From NCBI GenBank assembly GCA_021831035.1, contig JAKBNL010000017.1, positions 1 through 54,421 of the forward strand: a stretch of DNA of 54,421 nt, written 5' to 3'. Numbering within the stretch: position 1 is the stretch's first letter; every line of letters begins with the position of its first letter. The position numbers were made by a program, and so were the translations under genes. Under the pieces are notes generated by a model, which saw only the letters and a list, made by a program, of their open reading frames with translations, was not told the DNA's origin and did not search any database. The DNA is from Actinomycetes bacterium (lineage in GTDB: Bacteria > Actinomycetota > Acidimicrobiia > Acidimicrobiales > RAAP-2). Below are positions 1-6,702 of the stretch, in pieces.

Positions 1-25
1 GGTAGATAACGTCGTCGGGGGTCAC
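1..25 (-). CDS. 5' end of an unidentified gene
   Basis: A GTG at 25-23 opens a frame reading MTPDDVIY before the window ends. An AAGGAG ribosome binding site lies at 35-40 on the same strand, 9 nt ahead of the start, which is why I call it. It lies downstream of, and on the same strand as, the dienelactone hydrolase gene. Eight residues are too few to name a product. Confidence 0.4.
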
Positions 26-77
26 GGTGGTGGTCTCCTTGGATTCTTGGTAGGAACCACAGAGTCCACCACCGGAC

Positions 78-106
78 CCTCTATCGCGTCGAGGGTGCAA
101 CCTCAA
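78..106 (-). promoter_or_regulatory. Candidate promoter for the gene leaving the left edge
   Basis: On the minus strand TTGAGG (101-106) and TAGAGG (78-83) are 17 nt apart, about 50 nt ahead of the GTG at 25. Spacing fits a sigma-70 promoter, but both boxes are only partial matches. Confidence 0.25.
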
Positions 107-123
107 CCCGTGGACAGGAAGCC

Positions 124-846
124 CTAGCCCAGGTGCGACCGGAAGAAGGCGTCGATGCGGGCCCAGGCGTCGGTCGCGGCCTCGGGGTCCGGGCCCACGC
201 CGGCCACGCGCAGCACCGGGCGCAGCAGCGCCGGGCCGGCCATCGCGTCGTTCAAGAAGGAGTGGCCGGCCCCGGGGTACTCCGCGACGTCGTGCTCGAT
301 CCCGGCGCGCTCGAGGGCCGCCTCGAGCCGCGCGGCGGCGCCGCGCAGCGACCGGTCGCGCTGGCCGTAGGAGGCCACGATCGGACAGGCCCCCGCGAGG
401 GCGGCGTCGAGGTCCCGGGGCAGCTGGCCGTAGTTGACGGCCGCCGCGTCGAAGCCGCGGGGGGCGCACAGCAGCGCGAACGAGCCGCCCATGCAGAAGC
501 CGAGCACGCCGACGCGCCCGGTGCACCACGGCGCTTCGGCCAGCCAGCGGCGGCCCGCCTCGACGTCGGCGAAGGGACGCCCCGTCCCGCTCGCCACCGC
601 GCGGAACATCGTCGTGAGGCACCGCCGAGCCCCGCCGTCGGAGTAGAGGTCGAGGGCGAGGGTCGCGTAGCCGAGGGCGGCCAGGCGCCGCGCCTGACGG
701 GTCATCACCTCGTCGAGGCCGAAGACCTCGTGGATCATCACGACCCCCGGCCAGGGGCCCTCGCCCTCGGGACGGACGAGTCGGCCCCGCAGGACCCGTG
801 AGCCGCCCAGCGCCCGGGCCCCGTCGGTGAGGTCGACCTCCTCCAC
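124..846 (-). CDS. Dienelactone hydrolase family protein
   Basis: A 240-aa alpha/beta hydrolase of the DLH family, cytosolic because no signal peptide is visible. The family hydrolyses dienelactone and related carboxylic ester or lactone substrates using a Cys-His-Asp triad. The nucleophile elbow reads GFCMGG (Cys at about residue 118), the His is in GAGHSF near residue 196 and the Asp is probably in GQRDRSL. The N-terminal strand is PGVVMIHEVFG, as usual in the family. The GTG start at 846 is preceded by TAGCGT with a 6-nt gap and has no Shine-Dalgarno, suggesting a leaderless mRNA. The actual substrate cannot be told from sequence, and the gene stands alone. Confidence 0.85.
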   Translation of the reverse strand: MEEVDLTDGARALGGSRVLRGRLVRPEGEGPWPGVVMIHEVFGLDEVMTRQARRLAALGYATLALDLYSDGGARRCLTTMFRAVASGTGRPFADVEAGRRWLAEAPWCTGRVGVLGFCMGGSFALLCAPRGFDAAAVNYGQLPRDLDAALAGACPIVASYGQRDRSLRGAAARLEAALERAGIEHDVAEYPGAGHSFLNDAMAGPALLRPVLRVAGVGPDPEAATDAWARIDAFFRSHLG

Positions 847-858
847 GTCGACACGCTA
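847..858 (-). promoter_or_regulatory. Leaderless-type -10 box of the dienelactone hydrolase gene
   Basis: TAGCGT (853-858 on the minus strand) is followed by 6 nt and then the GTG start at 846, with no ribosome binding site. It matches the pattern seen before ten other genes here. Confidence 0.5.
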
Positions 859-945
859 CGTCGGGCGGCCCGCCCGGGGCCTTCTCCCCTAGCCCGGGGT
901 CCGGCGGCCGCGCTGTGATGCTAGAGAGGGTCGAAGGAGGTGGTT

Positions 946-1563
946 GTGAGCACGCAGGCGAACCGGCCCGACGCCACCAGCCCGCCCCTCTACCCCCACG
1001 AGCTCGAGGGCGTGATCGCGACCCGCGACGGCCGCACCCTGGCGGTGCGCCCGATCCGGCCGGGCGACGCGGACCACCTGGTCGCCTTCCACCACCGGCT
1101 GTCGACCGACTCGATCTACCGGCGCTACTTCTCGCTGCACACCGAGCTCAGCGACGCCGAGGTCGCCCACCTCACCACCGTCGACTACGTGGACCGGCTG
1201 GCCCTGGTGGTGTTCGAGGGCCGCGAGCTCGTCGCGGTCGGCCGCTTCGACCGCTACCCCGACTCCACCACGGCCGAGGTCGCCTTCGTCGTGCTCGACA
1301 CCCACCAGCACCAGGGGCTCGGCCTCGCGCTGCTCGAGCGACTGGCCGACGCGGCGTGGGACCGCGGCGTCGAGACGTTCTCGGCCTCCACGCTGGCTTC
1401 GAACCGGGACATGCTGGCCGTCTTCTACGACTCGGGCTTCCCCGTCGAGGTCGTCCACGACGCCGAGGAGATAGAGGTGCGCTTCGCCATCGAGCCGACG
1501 GCGACGGTGCGGGCCCGTCGCGCCGAGCGGCGCGATCGCTCCGGCGAGCCCGGGTCGCCGTGA
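946..1563 (+). CDS. GNAT acetyltransferase, protein-lysine acetyltransferase (Pat) like
   Basis: A 205-aa single-domain GNAT. It opens with LAVRPIRPGD and the helix RLSTDSIYRRYF, which resembles the acetyltransferase domain of Pat/KAT enzymes that acetylate lysines on proteins. The acetyl-CoA loop is HQGLGLALLERL near residue 124, and the C-terminal part reads LASNRDMLAVFYDSGF. I chose GTG at 946 because AAGGAGG at 934-940 sits 5 nt upstream. The in-frame GTG at 940 overlaps that site. There is no cyclic-nucleotide domain, unlike mycobacterial Pat. The stop overlaps the start of the deacetylase-like gene, so the two are translationally coupled. Protein lysine as the substrate is inference from family and context. 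Confidence 0.8.
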   Translation: MSTQANRPDATSPPLYPHELEGVIATRDGRTLAVRPIRPGDADHLVAFHHRLSTDSIYRRYFSLHTELSDAEVAHLTTVDYVDRLALVVFEGRELVAVGRFDRYPDSTTAEVAFVVLDTHQHQGLGLALLERLADAAWDRGVETFSASTLASNRDMLAVFYDSGFPVEVVHDAEEIEVRFAIEPTATVRARRAERRDRSGEPGSP

Positions 1564-2600
1564 CCGCGCTCGTGCTCAACGCCGACTACGGCGCCCAGGC
1601 CCACGAGGAGTCCGGCCACCCCGAGCGGCCGGCGCGCGCCACCGCCGCCCTCCAGGGCGTCGCCGACCTCCACCTCGGTGACGACCTCGTCGTGGTGGGC
1701 CCGCGCGCGGCCCGGCGCGAGGAGCTGGCGCGGGTGCACGCCGCGGGCTACCTCGACGAGCTCGGGGCCTTCTGCTACGGCGGGGGTGGCGACCTCGACC
1801 CCGACACCTACGCGACGCCCGACTCCTGGACCATCGCGGTCCAGGCCGCCGGTGCGGGGCTCGCCGTCGTCGACGCGCTCGGCGAGCGCGCTGACGGGGT
1901 GGGCTTCGTCGTGACCCGTCCCCCGGGACACCACGCCCTCGCGGACCGCGCGATGGGCTTCTGCCTGCTCAACAACATCGCGGTCGCCGCGGCCCACCTG
2001 GTCGACGCCGGCGAGCGCGTGGCGATCGTCGACTGGGACGTCCACCACGGCAACGGCACCCAGGCGATCTTCTGGGACGAGCCCCGCGTGCTCTACGTCT
2101 CGACCCACCAGTGGCCGCTCTACCCGGGCTCGGGCACGCCGATCGAGGTCGGTGGGCCGCGCGCCCTCGGTCGCACCCTCAACCTGCCGCTCCCGCCGGG
2201 GGCGACCGGTGACGTGGTGCGCCGGGCGCTCGAGGCGGCGGCGCCGACCGTCGAGGCCTTCGAGCCGACCTGGGTCCTCGTCTCGGCCGGCTTCGACGCC
2301 CACCGGGCCGACCCGCTGGCCGACCTCGCCCTCTCGAGCGGGGACTTCGCGGCCCTCGCCGCGCTCGCCGGCGGCTTCGCCCCGGGGCCCGGTCGCGTCG
2401 CCCTCTTCCTCGAGGGCGGCTACGACCTCGCCGCCCTGCGCGCCTCGGTCACGGCCAGCCTCTCGGCGCTGCTCGGCGAGCCGTCGGCCGCCGAGGCCCC
2501 CACGAGCGGCGGACCCGGTGCCGAGGCCGGACCGGCGGCGCTCGAGCAGTTCCACCACACGGTCGAGGCACTCGCCTCGGGCGAGGAGGAGGCGACGTGA
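1560..2600 (+). CDS. HDAC-like deacetylase (AcuC/HDAC superfamily)
   Basis: A 346-aa zinc-dependent deacetylase of the arginase/HDAC fold. The signatures are all present: HPERPAR near the N-terminus, RPPGHHA with the active-site His pair, DWDVHHGNGT with the zinc ligands Asp and His, GFDAHRADPLA with the third ligand, and the closing EGGYDL. The GTG at 1560 overlaps the GNAT stop (GTGA), and its own stop overlaps the USP start. Family members remove acetyl groups from lysine, polyamines or small molecules. Lying between a Pat-like acetyltransferase and a stress protein, a role in reversing protein acetylation is the simplest reading, but polyamine deacetylation is not excluded. The last 45 residues or so are a low-complexity acidic tail. 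Confidence 0.88.
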   Translation: MTALVLNADYGAQAHEESGHPERPARATAALQGVADLHLGDDLVVVGPRAARREELARVHAAGYLDELGAFCYGGGGDLDPDTYATPDSWTIAVQAAGAGLAVVDALGERADGVGFVVTRPPGHHALADRAMGFCLLNNIAVAAAHLVDAGERVAIVDWDVHHGNGTQAIFWDEPRVLYVSTHQWPLYPGSGTPIEVGGPRALGRTLNLPLPPGATGDVVRRALEAAAPTVEAFEPTWVLVSAGFDAHRADPLADLALSSGDFAALAALAGGFAPGPGRVALFLEGGYDLAALRASVTASLSALLGEPSAAEAPTSGGPGAEAGPAALEQFHHTVEALASGEEEAT

Positions 2601-3001
2601 CCCGATCGATCGCCGTCGGCTTCGACGGCTCGCCCGACGCGACCCGCGCCCTGCGCGTCGCGCTCGCCCTGGCGCGAGACGCCGGGGCGACGACCTGGGT
2701 CCTGCACGCCCGAGGCCTGCTCGAGGAGCGCGACGCCTCGCCCGCGGCGCCCGCGGTCGTGTCGGAGACCGTGACCGAACTGGGGCTCGACCCGGGACGC
2801 GTGCGCTGGCGGGTGGAGGACGGCGACCCCTGCTCGGTGCTGCTGCGCAGCGTCGGCCCGCCGGTCGAGGCCGAGCTGCTCGTGGTGGGCCGGCGCGGTC
2901 ACGGGCGCCACGAGGGGCTCCTGCTCGGCAGCACCAGCCTTCAGCTCGTCGAGCACGCGCGCGTGCCCGTCGTCGTCGTGCCCGCCCCGCACGGCGAGTA
3001 G
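2597..3001 (+). CDS. Universal stress protein (UspA family)
   Basis: A 134-aa single USP domain. It starts with SIAVGFDGSPDATRALRVALALA, given here in shortened family terms as the usual first strand with a conserved Asp. The C-terminal nucleotide-binding segment is VVGRRGHGR followed by LLGSTS and PVVVVPA, the G-x2-G-x9-G(S/T) type that binds ATP in many family members. The GTG start at 2597 overlaps the deacetylase stop. It is the last gene of the GNAT-HDAC-USP operon. Its length is normal for one domain. The cellular role is probably stress or energy sensing, and it is a candidate substrate of the acetylase encoded upstream (inference). Confidence 0.87.
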   Translation: MTRSIAVGFDGSPDATRALRVALALARDAGATTWVLHARGLLEERDASPAAPAVVSETVTELGLDPGRVRWRVEDGDPCSVLLRSVGPPVEAELLVVGRRGHGRHEGLLLGSTSLQLVEHARVPVVVVPAPHGE

Positions 3002-3008
3002 GCGTTGC

Positions 3009-3021
3009 TACGCTTGCCCGG
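3009..3021 (+). promoter_or_regulatory. Leaderless-type -10 box of the DUF4232 gene
   Basis: TACGCT (3009-3014) lies 7 nt before the ATG at 3022 and no ribosome binding site follows it. The gene is therefore probably transcribed apart from the USP operon that ends at 3001. Confidence 0.5.
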
Positions 3022-3573
3022 ATGTCTCCGGCGACTCGGGTGGGTAGGCGCCTCGGTGCCCCCCGGGTCGCGAGCGTGTCACTGGTGCTGGCCGCCCTCG
3101 CCGTCCCCCTGATCGGATCGGCCCCGGCGACGGCCCAGCCGCTGCCCCCCGCCTGCTCCTCGAGCCACCTGTCGAGCTTCGACTACTCCCAGGTCAAGCG
3201 GACCACCAAGTACGTGACGGTCGTCTACGTGAACACCTCGCCCGACGTGTGCGTGCTGCGCGGCTACCCCGACATCGTCATGTTCGGGACGCGCGGACCG
3301 ATCCGCAGCACCCAGCGCAACGTCTTCCCCGCCTCGAACAAGACCGTGGTGCTGCCGCCCAACGGCGAGGCCGGCTTCGTCCTGTGGTTCCGCGACGTCC
3401 CGGTCGCCGGCGTCGACCCGACGAGCGGATGCGCGCGCGCGCTGGACCTGCACGCGACCATCGCCACGAGCGGCCCGGCCGACCTCACGGTCCAGTACGC
3501 CGTGGACCTCGCGCTGTGCAACGACGCGCACTTCCTCGTCACCGCCCTCCAGCACGGCGTGCCCAAGCCCTAG
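3022..3573 (+). CDS. Secreted DUF4232-type protein
   Basis: 183 residues with a classical Sec signal peptide: basic n-region (residues 1-15), hydrophobic core around SLVLAALAVPLIG, and an APATAQ cleavage region near residue 39. The mature part is a beta-rich domain with several Cys (CSSS, DVCVLRGYP, GCARAL, LCNDA) that could form disulfides, consistent with the DUF4232 family of exported actinobacterial proteins. That family has no established biochemical function. The start is fixed by the signal peptide. The gene converges on the SDR gene. Confidence 0.7.
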   Translation: MSPATRVGRRLGAPRVASVSLVLAALAVPLIGSAPATAQPLPPACSSSHLSSFDYSQVKRTTKYVTVVYVNTSPDVCVLRGYPDIVMFGTRGPIRSTQRNVFPASNKTVVLPPNGEAGFVLWFRDVPVAGVDPTSGCARALDLHATIATSGPADLTVQYAVDLALCNDAHFLVTALQHGVPKP

Positions 3574-3592
3574 GCGATCCGGCCCCCCGGGC

Positions 3593-3624
3593 GGGTGACC
3601 CCGGGCGAGACCCCCGCGTCACCC
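3593..3624. terminator. Candidate bidirectional hairpin between convergent genes
   Basis: GGGTGAC (3593-3599) and GTCACCC (3618-3624) form a 7-bp perfect inverted repeat between the DUF4232 and SDR stop codons. There is no T tract, so an intrinsic terminator is only a suggestion from position. Confidence 0.3.
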
Positions 3625-3629
3625 CGGCG

Positions 3630-4412
3630 TCAGCCCAGCCGCTCGACGAGGTGGTTCGCCCCGTCCACGACGATCGTCGCCCCGTGGACGTAGCGCGCCC
3701 CCGGCATCGCGAGGAACGCCACGACGGCGGCCACCTCGTCGGGTCGCGCGCCGCGTCCCATCGGCGAGGCGACCGCCGCCGCCCGCTCCCCGGGCGGCTG
3801 GGTGTCGGTGGCGACCCACCCCGGCGCGACCGCGTTCACGGTGACGCCGCGGTCGGCCACCTCCAGGGCGAGGGTTCGCGTGAGTCCCACCACCGCCGCC
3901 TTGGCCGCGGCGTAGGCGGACTCGCCGGGCGTGGCGACGAGAGGACCGGTGACCGAGGCCACGTTGACGATCGAGCCCGAGCCACGCTCGAGCATGCCGG
4001 GCAGCACATAGCGAGTCACGTAGAAGCACGTGTCCAGGCTGCGGCGCACACCCTCGCGCCACTCGGCCGGGTCGAGCTCGGCGAGGGGTGTGAAGTGCTC
4101 GGGCTGGCCCTCGCGGGCCATGCCGGCGTTGTTCACGAGCAGGTTGATGCGCCCGTGGGCCGCGAGAGCCTCGTCGACCACGCGACGGGCCGCGTCGGGG
4201 TCGGTGAGGTCGCCGACGTGGGCGCTCACCGGCCCGCCGAGGGCGCGCAGTTCCGCGGCGCGGGTCTCGATCCGCGGCCCGGTCGCGCACAGCGCGACCG
4301 CACAGCCCAGCTCGACGAGCAGTCGGGCGGTGGCGAATCCGATGCCGCCGGGGCTGCCGGCGCCCGTGACGAGGGCGGTCGTGCCGTCGAGGGAGAAGAG
4401 GGGATGTCCCAT
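3630..4412 (-). CDS. Short-chain dehydrogenase/reductase (SDR)
   Basis: A 260-aa classical SDR that oxidises or reduces a carbonyl or alcohol with NAD(P)(H). The cofactor loop is TGAGSPGGIG (a widened TGxxxGxG), followed by NNAG near residue 89. The catalytic Ser is in NVASVTG and the Tyr-Lys pair in SAYAAAKAA. I take ATG at 4412 (MGHPLFSLDG) as the start, since the upstream extension of the frame is basic and not family-like. No Shine-Dalgarno is obvious; TACCAT about 35 nt upstream on the minus strand may be its -10 box. The substrate is unknown; FabG-like and steroid-type members look alike at this level. Confidence 0.85.
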   Translation of the reverse strand: MGHPLFSLDGTTALVTGAGSPGGIGFATARLLVELGCAVALCATGPRIETRAAELRALGGPVSAHVGDLTDPDAARRVVDEALAAHGRINLLVNNAGMAREGQPEHFTPLAELDPAEWREGVRRSLDTCFYVTRYVLPGMLERGSGSIVNVASVTGPLVATPGESAYAAAKAAVVGLTRTLALEVADRGVTVNAVAPGWVATDTQPPGERAAAVASPMGRGARPDEVAAVVAFLAMPGARYVHGATIVVDGANHLVERLG

Positions 4413-4804
4413 GCGCGTGGAGCGACCGACCGGCGGCGCTGTCGCGATGGTACCGCGTGCGGTTCTCAGTCTGGCGACGAGTGCCCAGCGGCGTCGGGTG
4501 AGCCGACGCCTGCTCGCTACGGCGCCATCGATAACGCGCGCTTGTCGTTGGATCAGTGACACTAATGAAACGAGCAGGGTCTGGCCTTCACGAGCGCGAG
4601 CACCGGTCGCTCGTGCGGGCGAAAGGTGGTCGCCGACCCGTCGATGCTGAACGAGCCTGTCCGTTGGTCACTCACGGTGGTGCATCTCATGAAGCCTGAC
4701 GGGTCGCTTCACAGGGCCGCCCCACATTCGGGCGTCACCGCACACCAGTCGGTCCGTTCGACTGGCGCTTGACTTTTACTATCTAGTTATATAACGTTTT
4801 GGTA
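4413..4804. other. 392-nt non-coding interval with several inverted repeats
   Basis: I see no credible gene here. It holds three perfect inverted repeats: CACGAGCG/CGCTCGTG (4589-4596, 4608-4615), CGACCCGTC/GACGGGTCG (4634-4642, 4698-4706) and CCAGTCG/CGACTGG (4745-4751, 4759-4765). The right end carries the ArsR promoter. GC falls clearly toward that end, marking the entry to accessory DNA. Confidence 0.5.
4745..4804 (+). promoter_or_regulatory. Promoter and candidate operator of the ArsR gene
   Basis: TTGACT (4769-4774) and TAACGT (4792-4797) are 17 nt apart, and the ATG follows the -10 box after 7 nt, so the mRNA is probably leaderless. A perfect 10-bp palindrome, GTTATATAAC (4786-4795), overlaps the -10 box, and the inverted repeat CCAGTCG/CGACTGG sits just upstream of the -35. 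Either could be the operator for autorepression, which is usual for ArsR proteins (inference). Confidence 0.6.
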
Positions 4805-5161
4805 ATGGATTCTGACGATCAGCTGAGCCGCTCCTTTGCGGCCCTGGCGGACCCCACTCGCCGGGCGATCCTGGTGCGCCTCGCGACCGGCGAAGCCGGC
4901 GTCGTCGAACTGGCGAAGGACTCCGCGCTGAGCCAACCCGCTATCACCAAACACCTCAAGGTGCTCGAACGAGCCGGCCTGATCGTCCGATCGCGCGACG
5001 GCCAGCGCCGCCCCGCGCGCCTCCTCCTCGACGGCTTGACCCCGGTGGACGAGTGGCTCCGTCGCGCGAAGGATGAATGGACAGAGCGCTTCGACCGTCT
5101 CGACACCCTCCTCGTCTCCCGCCCCGAATCCGCTTCTAATAAGGAGATCCCCGATGCCTGA
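4805..5161 (+). CDS. ArsR-family transcriptional regulator
   Basis: A 118-aa winged-helix repressor. It begins SFAALADPTRRAILVRL, typical of the subgroup without metal-binding cysteines, and the recognition helix is SQPAITKHLKVLERAGLI at about residues 43-60. No CxC metal motif is visible. These regulators are commonly paired with an SRPBCC/AHSA1 protein, as here: the downstream ATG (5154) lies inside its last codons, an 8-nt overlap. The ATG at 4805 is chosen because it follows a strong -10 box at leaderless distance. The ligand is unknown. Confidence 0.88.
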   Translation: MDSDDQLSRSFAALADPTRRAILVRLATGEAGVVELAKDSALSQPAITKHLKVLERAGLIVRSRDGQRRPARLLLDGLTPVDEWLRRAKDEWTERFDRLDTLLVSRPESASNKEIPDA

Positions 5162-5657
5162 GTCCCGTGCCGCCGTGGACGTCCGATCCGCGCCCGTCGT
5201 GAAACAGCTCGTCGTTGAGCGCACCTTCGCGTTCCCACCGGAGCGCGTCTTTGACGCCTTCACCGATCCCAACCAGCTCACGAGGTGGTGGTGGCCGGCG
5301 GGCTTCACCTGCCCCGCCGCCGAGGTGGACCTTCGCGTCGGGGGTACGTACCGGATCGCGATGGAGTGGCCGGACTCCATTCCCACCGAGTCTCGATTCT
5401 CCCACTACCTGGGGGGTGAGTACTACGAGGTCGATCGCCCGCGACGCCTGGTCATGAGCGGCCGCGCCGTCAACGACGAACAGGGTGAGCTCTTCGCGAC
5501 GCTCATCGAGTTGACCTTCGAGGAAGTTGACGGGGGCACCGCACTCACCATGCGACAGTCCTACTTCGAGCCGATGCCGCCCACGCAGGCGATGGCCGGT
5601 GCCGAACAGGGCTGGCGCGAACAGCTCGACAAGCTCGACCACCTTCTATTGCACTGA
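5154..5657 (+). CDS. SRPBCC / AHSA1-like ligand-binding protein
   Basis: A 167-aa helix-grip protein of the AHSA1 (COG3832) group. It contains RTFAFPPERVFDAFTDP, then RWWWP and a beta-rich core with GGTYRIAMEWPD, ending in the C-terminal helix GWREQLDKLDHLL, all standard for the family. These proteins bind hydrophobic ligands in a large cavity and often form an operon with an ArsR regulator. AAGGAG about 8 nt upstream of ATG 5154 supports the start, inside the ArsR gene end. The ligand and any enzymatic role are unknown. Confidence 0.82.
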   Translation: MPESRAAVDVRSAPVVKQLVVERTFAFPPERVFDAFTDPNQLTRWWWPAGFTCPAAEVDLRVGGTYRIAMEWPDSIPTESRFSHYLGGEYYEVDRPRRLVMSGRAVNDEQGELFATLIELTFEEVDGGTALTMRQSYFEPMPPTQAMAGAEQGWREQLDKLDHLLLH

Positions 5658-5756
5658 CCGTCTGAGCGCGAGCCAGTCGTTTAGTCCTCCCGGAGTCGAT
5701 GTCTCGTTCCCCCGACGACCAGGAGTTATGTAGCCACTGGCCAGACAATTTGCGCG

Positions 5757-5769
5757 GAACGGACTACGA
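5757..5769 (+). repeat. Left copy of 13-bp direct repeat flanking abiE
   Basis: GAACGGACTACGA occurs here and again, identically, at 7525-7537. With one mismatch the match extends to GAACGGACTACGAnGT. The two copies bracket the abiEi-abiEii genes with little else inside. Confidence 0.75.
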
Positions 5770-5812
5770 GGTACCTGAGGGCATCCACGTCTCCACTAAA
5801 CGCAGAACTATT

Positions 5813-5842
5813 TTGTCCTAAAGGGTGATAATTCACTTTATA
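5813..5842 (+). promoter_or_regulatory. Candidate abiE promoter
   Basis: TTGTCC (5813-5818) and TTTATA (5837-5842) are 18 nt apart in an AT-rich stretch about 80 nt upstream of abiEi. The -10 assignment is uncertain because several AT-rich hexamers (TATACA, TAAATT) are nearby. Confidence 0.4.
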
Positions 5843-5861
5843 CATGAAATAACGGCACTCT

Positions 5862-5889
5862 CGACAACGATAAATTGCTACAGTTGTCG
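5862..5889. promoter_or_regulatory. Inverted repeat upstream of abiEi, candidate AbiEi operator
   Basis: CGACAAC (5862-5868) and GTTGTCG (5883-5889) form a perfect 7-bp inverted repeat with a 14-nt centre, 34 nt before the start codon. AbiEi antitoxins are known to bind inverted repeats in their own promoter and to repress it. Assigning this site to AbiEi is inference. Confidence 0.55.
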
Positions 5890-5922
5890 CTAATACACAT
5901 TAGTCATGAAGAGCAGACAATC

Positions 5923-6702
5923 ATGGCAATCGATAGAGCACTGAATCTCCTTGACCGGTTCACCGGCGAAGGGCGCACGGCCTTTAGCGCGGCTGACGTT
6001 CGGGACGCCCTCGGCACTTCCCCTCAAGCAACCTCTAACCTCCTCACTCGCTGGACTCGCCTCGGCCTAGTGGATCGCCTGGCCGTTGGCCGATACGCCG
6101 TTCGGCAAATCGGTGCGCTGGGCACGGCCGCGGTATGGGACGACTTGGGTTCAGCCGTCGCCGCAGTGTTCGTCGGCCGCCCCCACCGCATCGGCTTCTT
6201 GACCGCCCTTGACCATCACGGACTTCTCGTACGGCCCGTGCGTTCCATCCAGGTAGCAAGTCCGTACCGGCCTCGAGAGAAGTCGCTCACTGGACGGACC
6301 CTGCGGGTGATTCGCGAGAGCGAGACGACCGTGCTCGTCGGGACCGAACCACTTGGTCCGTCACGTATCGCGACGATTCCGCGCGCTCTGCTCGACGCGG
6401 CATCACGTCCGGGCGTGGTTGGCGGTGTGTCGCGCGTTGCCGAGGCCCTAGCGGCCGTGGACAACGTCGCGGGACTGGAGGATCTTGCCAGCGAGATCCA
6501 CGCGGAATCTGCCTATCGCCGGATCGGATCCGTGGCGACCACGCTGTCGCTTCCCGCAGGGCGAGGGCTCGAAACACCGTTGTGGCGCTCGCTGATCGAA
6601 TTGGACCGCAACGCACGGGGGGGCGACGGCTGGGTCGACAAGAAGTGGGGCGTCGCCTGGCCGTACGCGGCGTCGGAACTCGAGGCCGTTGTGTCGGCAT
6701 GA
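5923..6702 (+). CDS. abiEi: AbiEi-type antitoxin, transcriptional regulator of type IV TA system
   Basis: 259 residues. The N-terminus is a winged-helix domain (ALNLLDRFTGEGRTAFSAADVRDAL with the helix TSPQATSNLLTRWTRLGLV, named here only by its parts), followed by an antitoxin body with the GFLTALDHHGL region typical of AbiEi proteins. The family represses its own operon and neutralises the AbiEii nucleotidyltransferase without forming a stable complex. I prefer ATG 5923 (MAIDRAL). A TTG further upstream at 5875 is in frame but would put coding sequence over the candidate operator. The gene overlaps abiEii by ATGA. GC and codon use are lower and less biased than in the flanks, suggesting transfer. 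Confidence 0.8.
   Translation: MAIDRALNLLDRFTGEGRTAFSAADVRDALGTSPQATSNLLTRWTRLGLVDRLAVGRYAVRQIGALGTAAVWDDLGSAVAAVFVGRPHRIGFLTALDHHGLLVRPVRSIQVASPYRPREKSLTGRTLRVIRESETTVLVGTEPLGPSRIATIPRALLDAASRPGVVGGVSRVAEALAAVDNVAGLEDLASEIHAESAYRRIGSVATTLSLPAGRGLETPLWRSLIELDRNARGGDGWVDKKWGVAWPYAASELEAVVSA

Noticed and set aside
133..801. Long plus-strand frame opposite the dienelactone hydrolase gene
   Set aside because: It has no motif and is His/Arg/Pro-rich, the usual antisense shadow in a high-GC genome; the minus-strand gene has a complete catalytic triad.
2152..3573. 473-codon plus frame joining the deacetylase region to the DUF4232 gene
   Set aside because: The upstream 290 codons are an out-of-frame Arg/Pro-rich shadow; the signal peptide fixes the true start at 3022.
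4030..4650. Plus-strand frame across the SDR gene and the gap
   Set aside because: Antisense shadow without any recognisable domain, and no ribosome binding site.
4712..4718. AGGGCCG near ArsR as a possible attachment repeat of the CAU tRNA end
   Set aside because: Only 7 bases match, not better than chance; the 13-bp repeats around abiE are the stronger signal.
5875..5922. TTG upstream extension of abiEi
   Set aside because: It would lie over the promoter and inverted repeat; ATG 5923 is the first good start.
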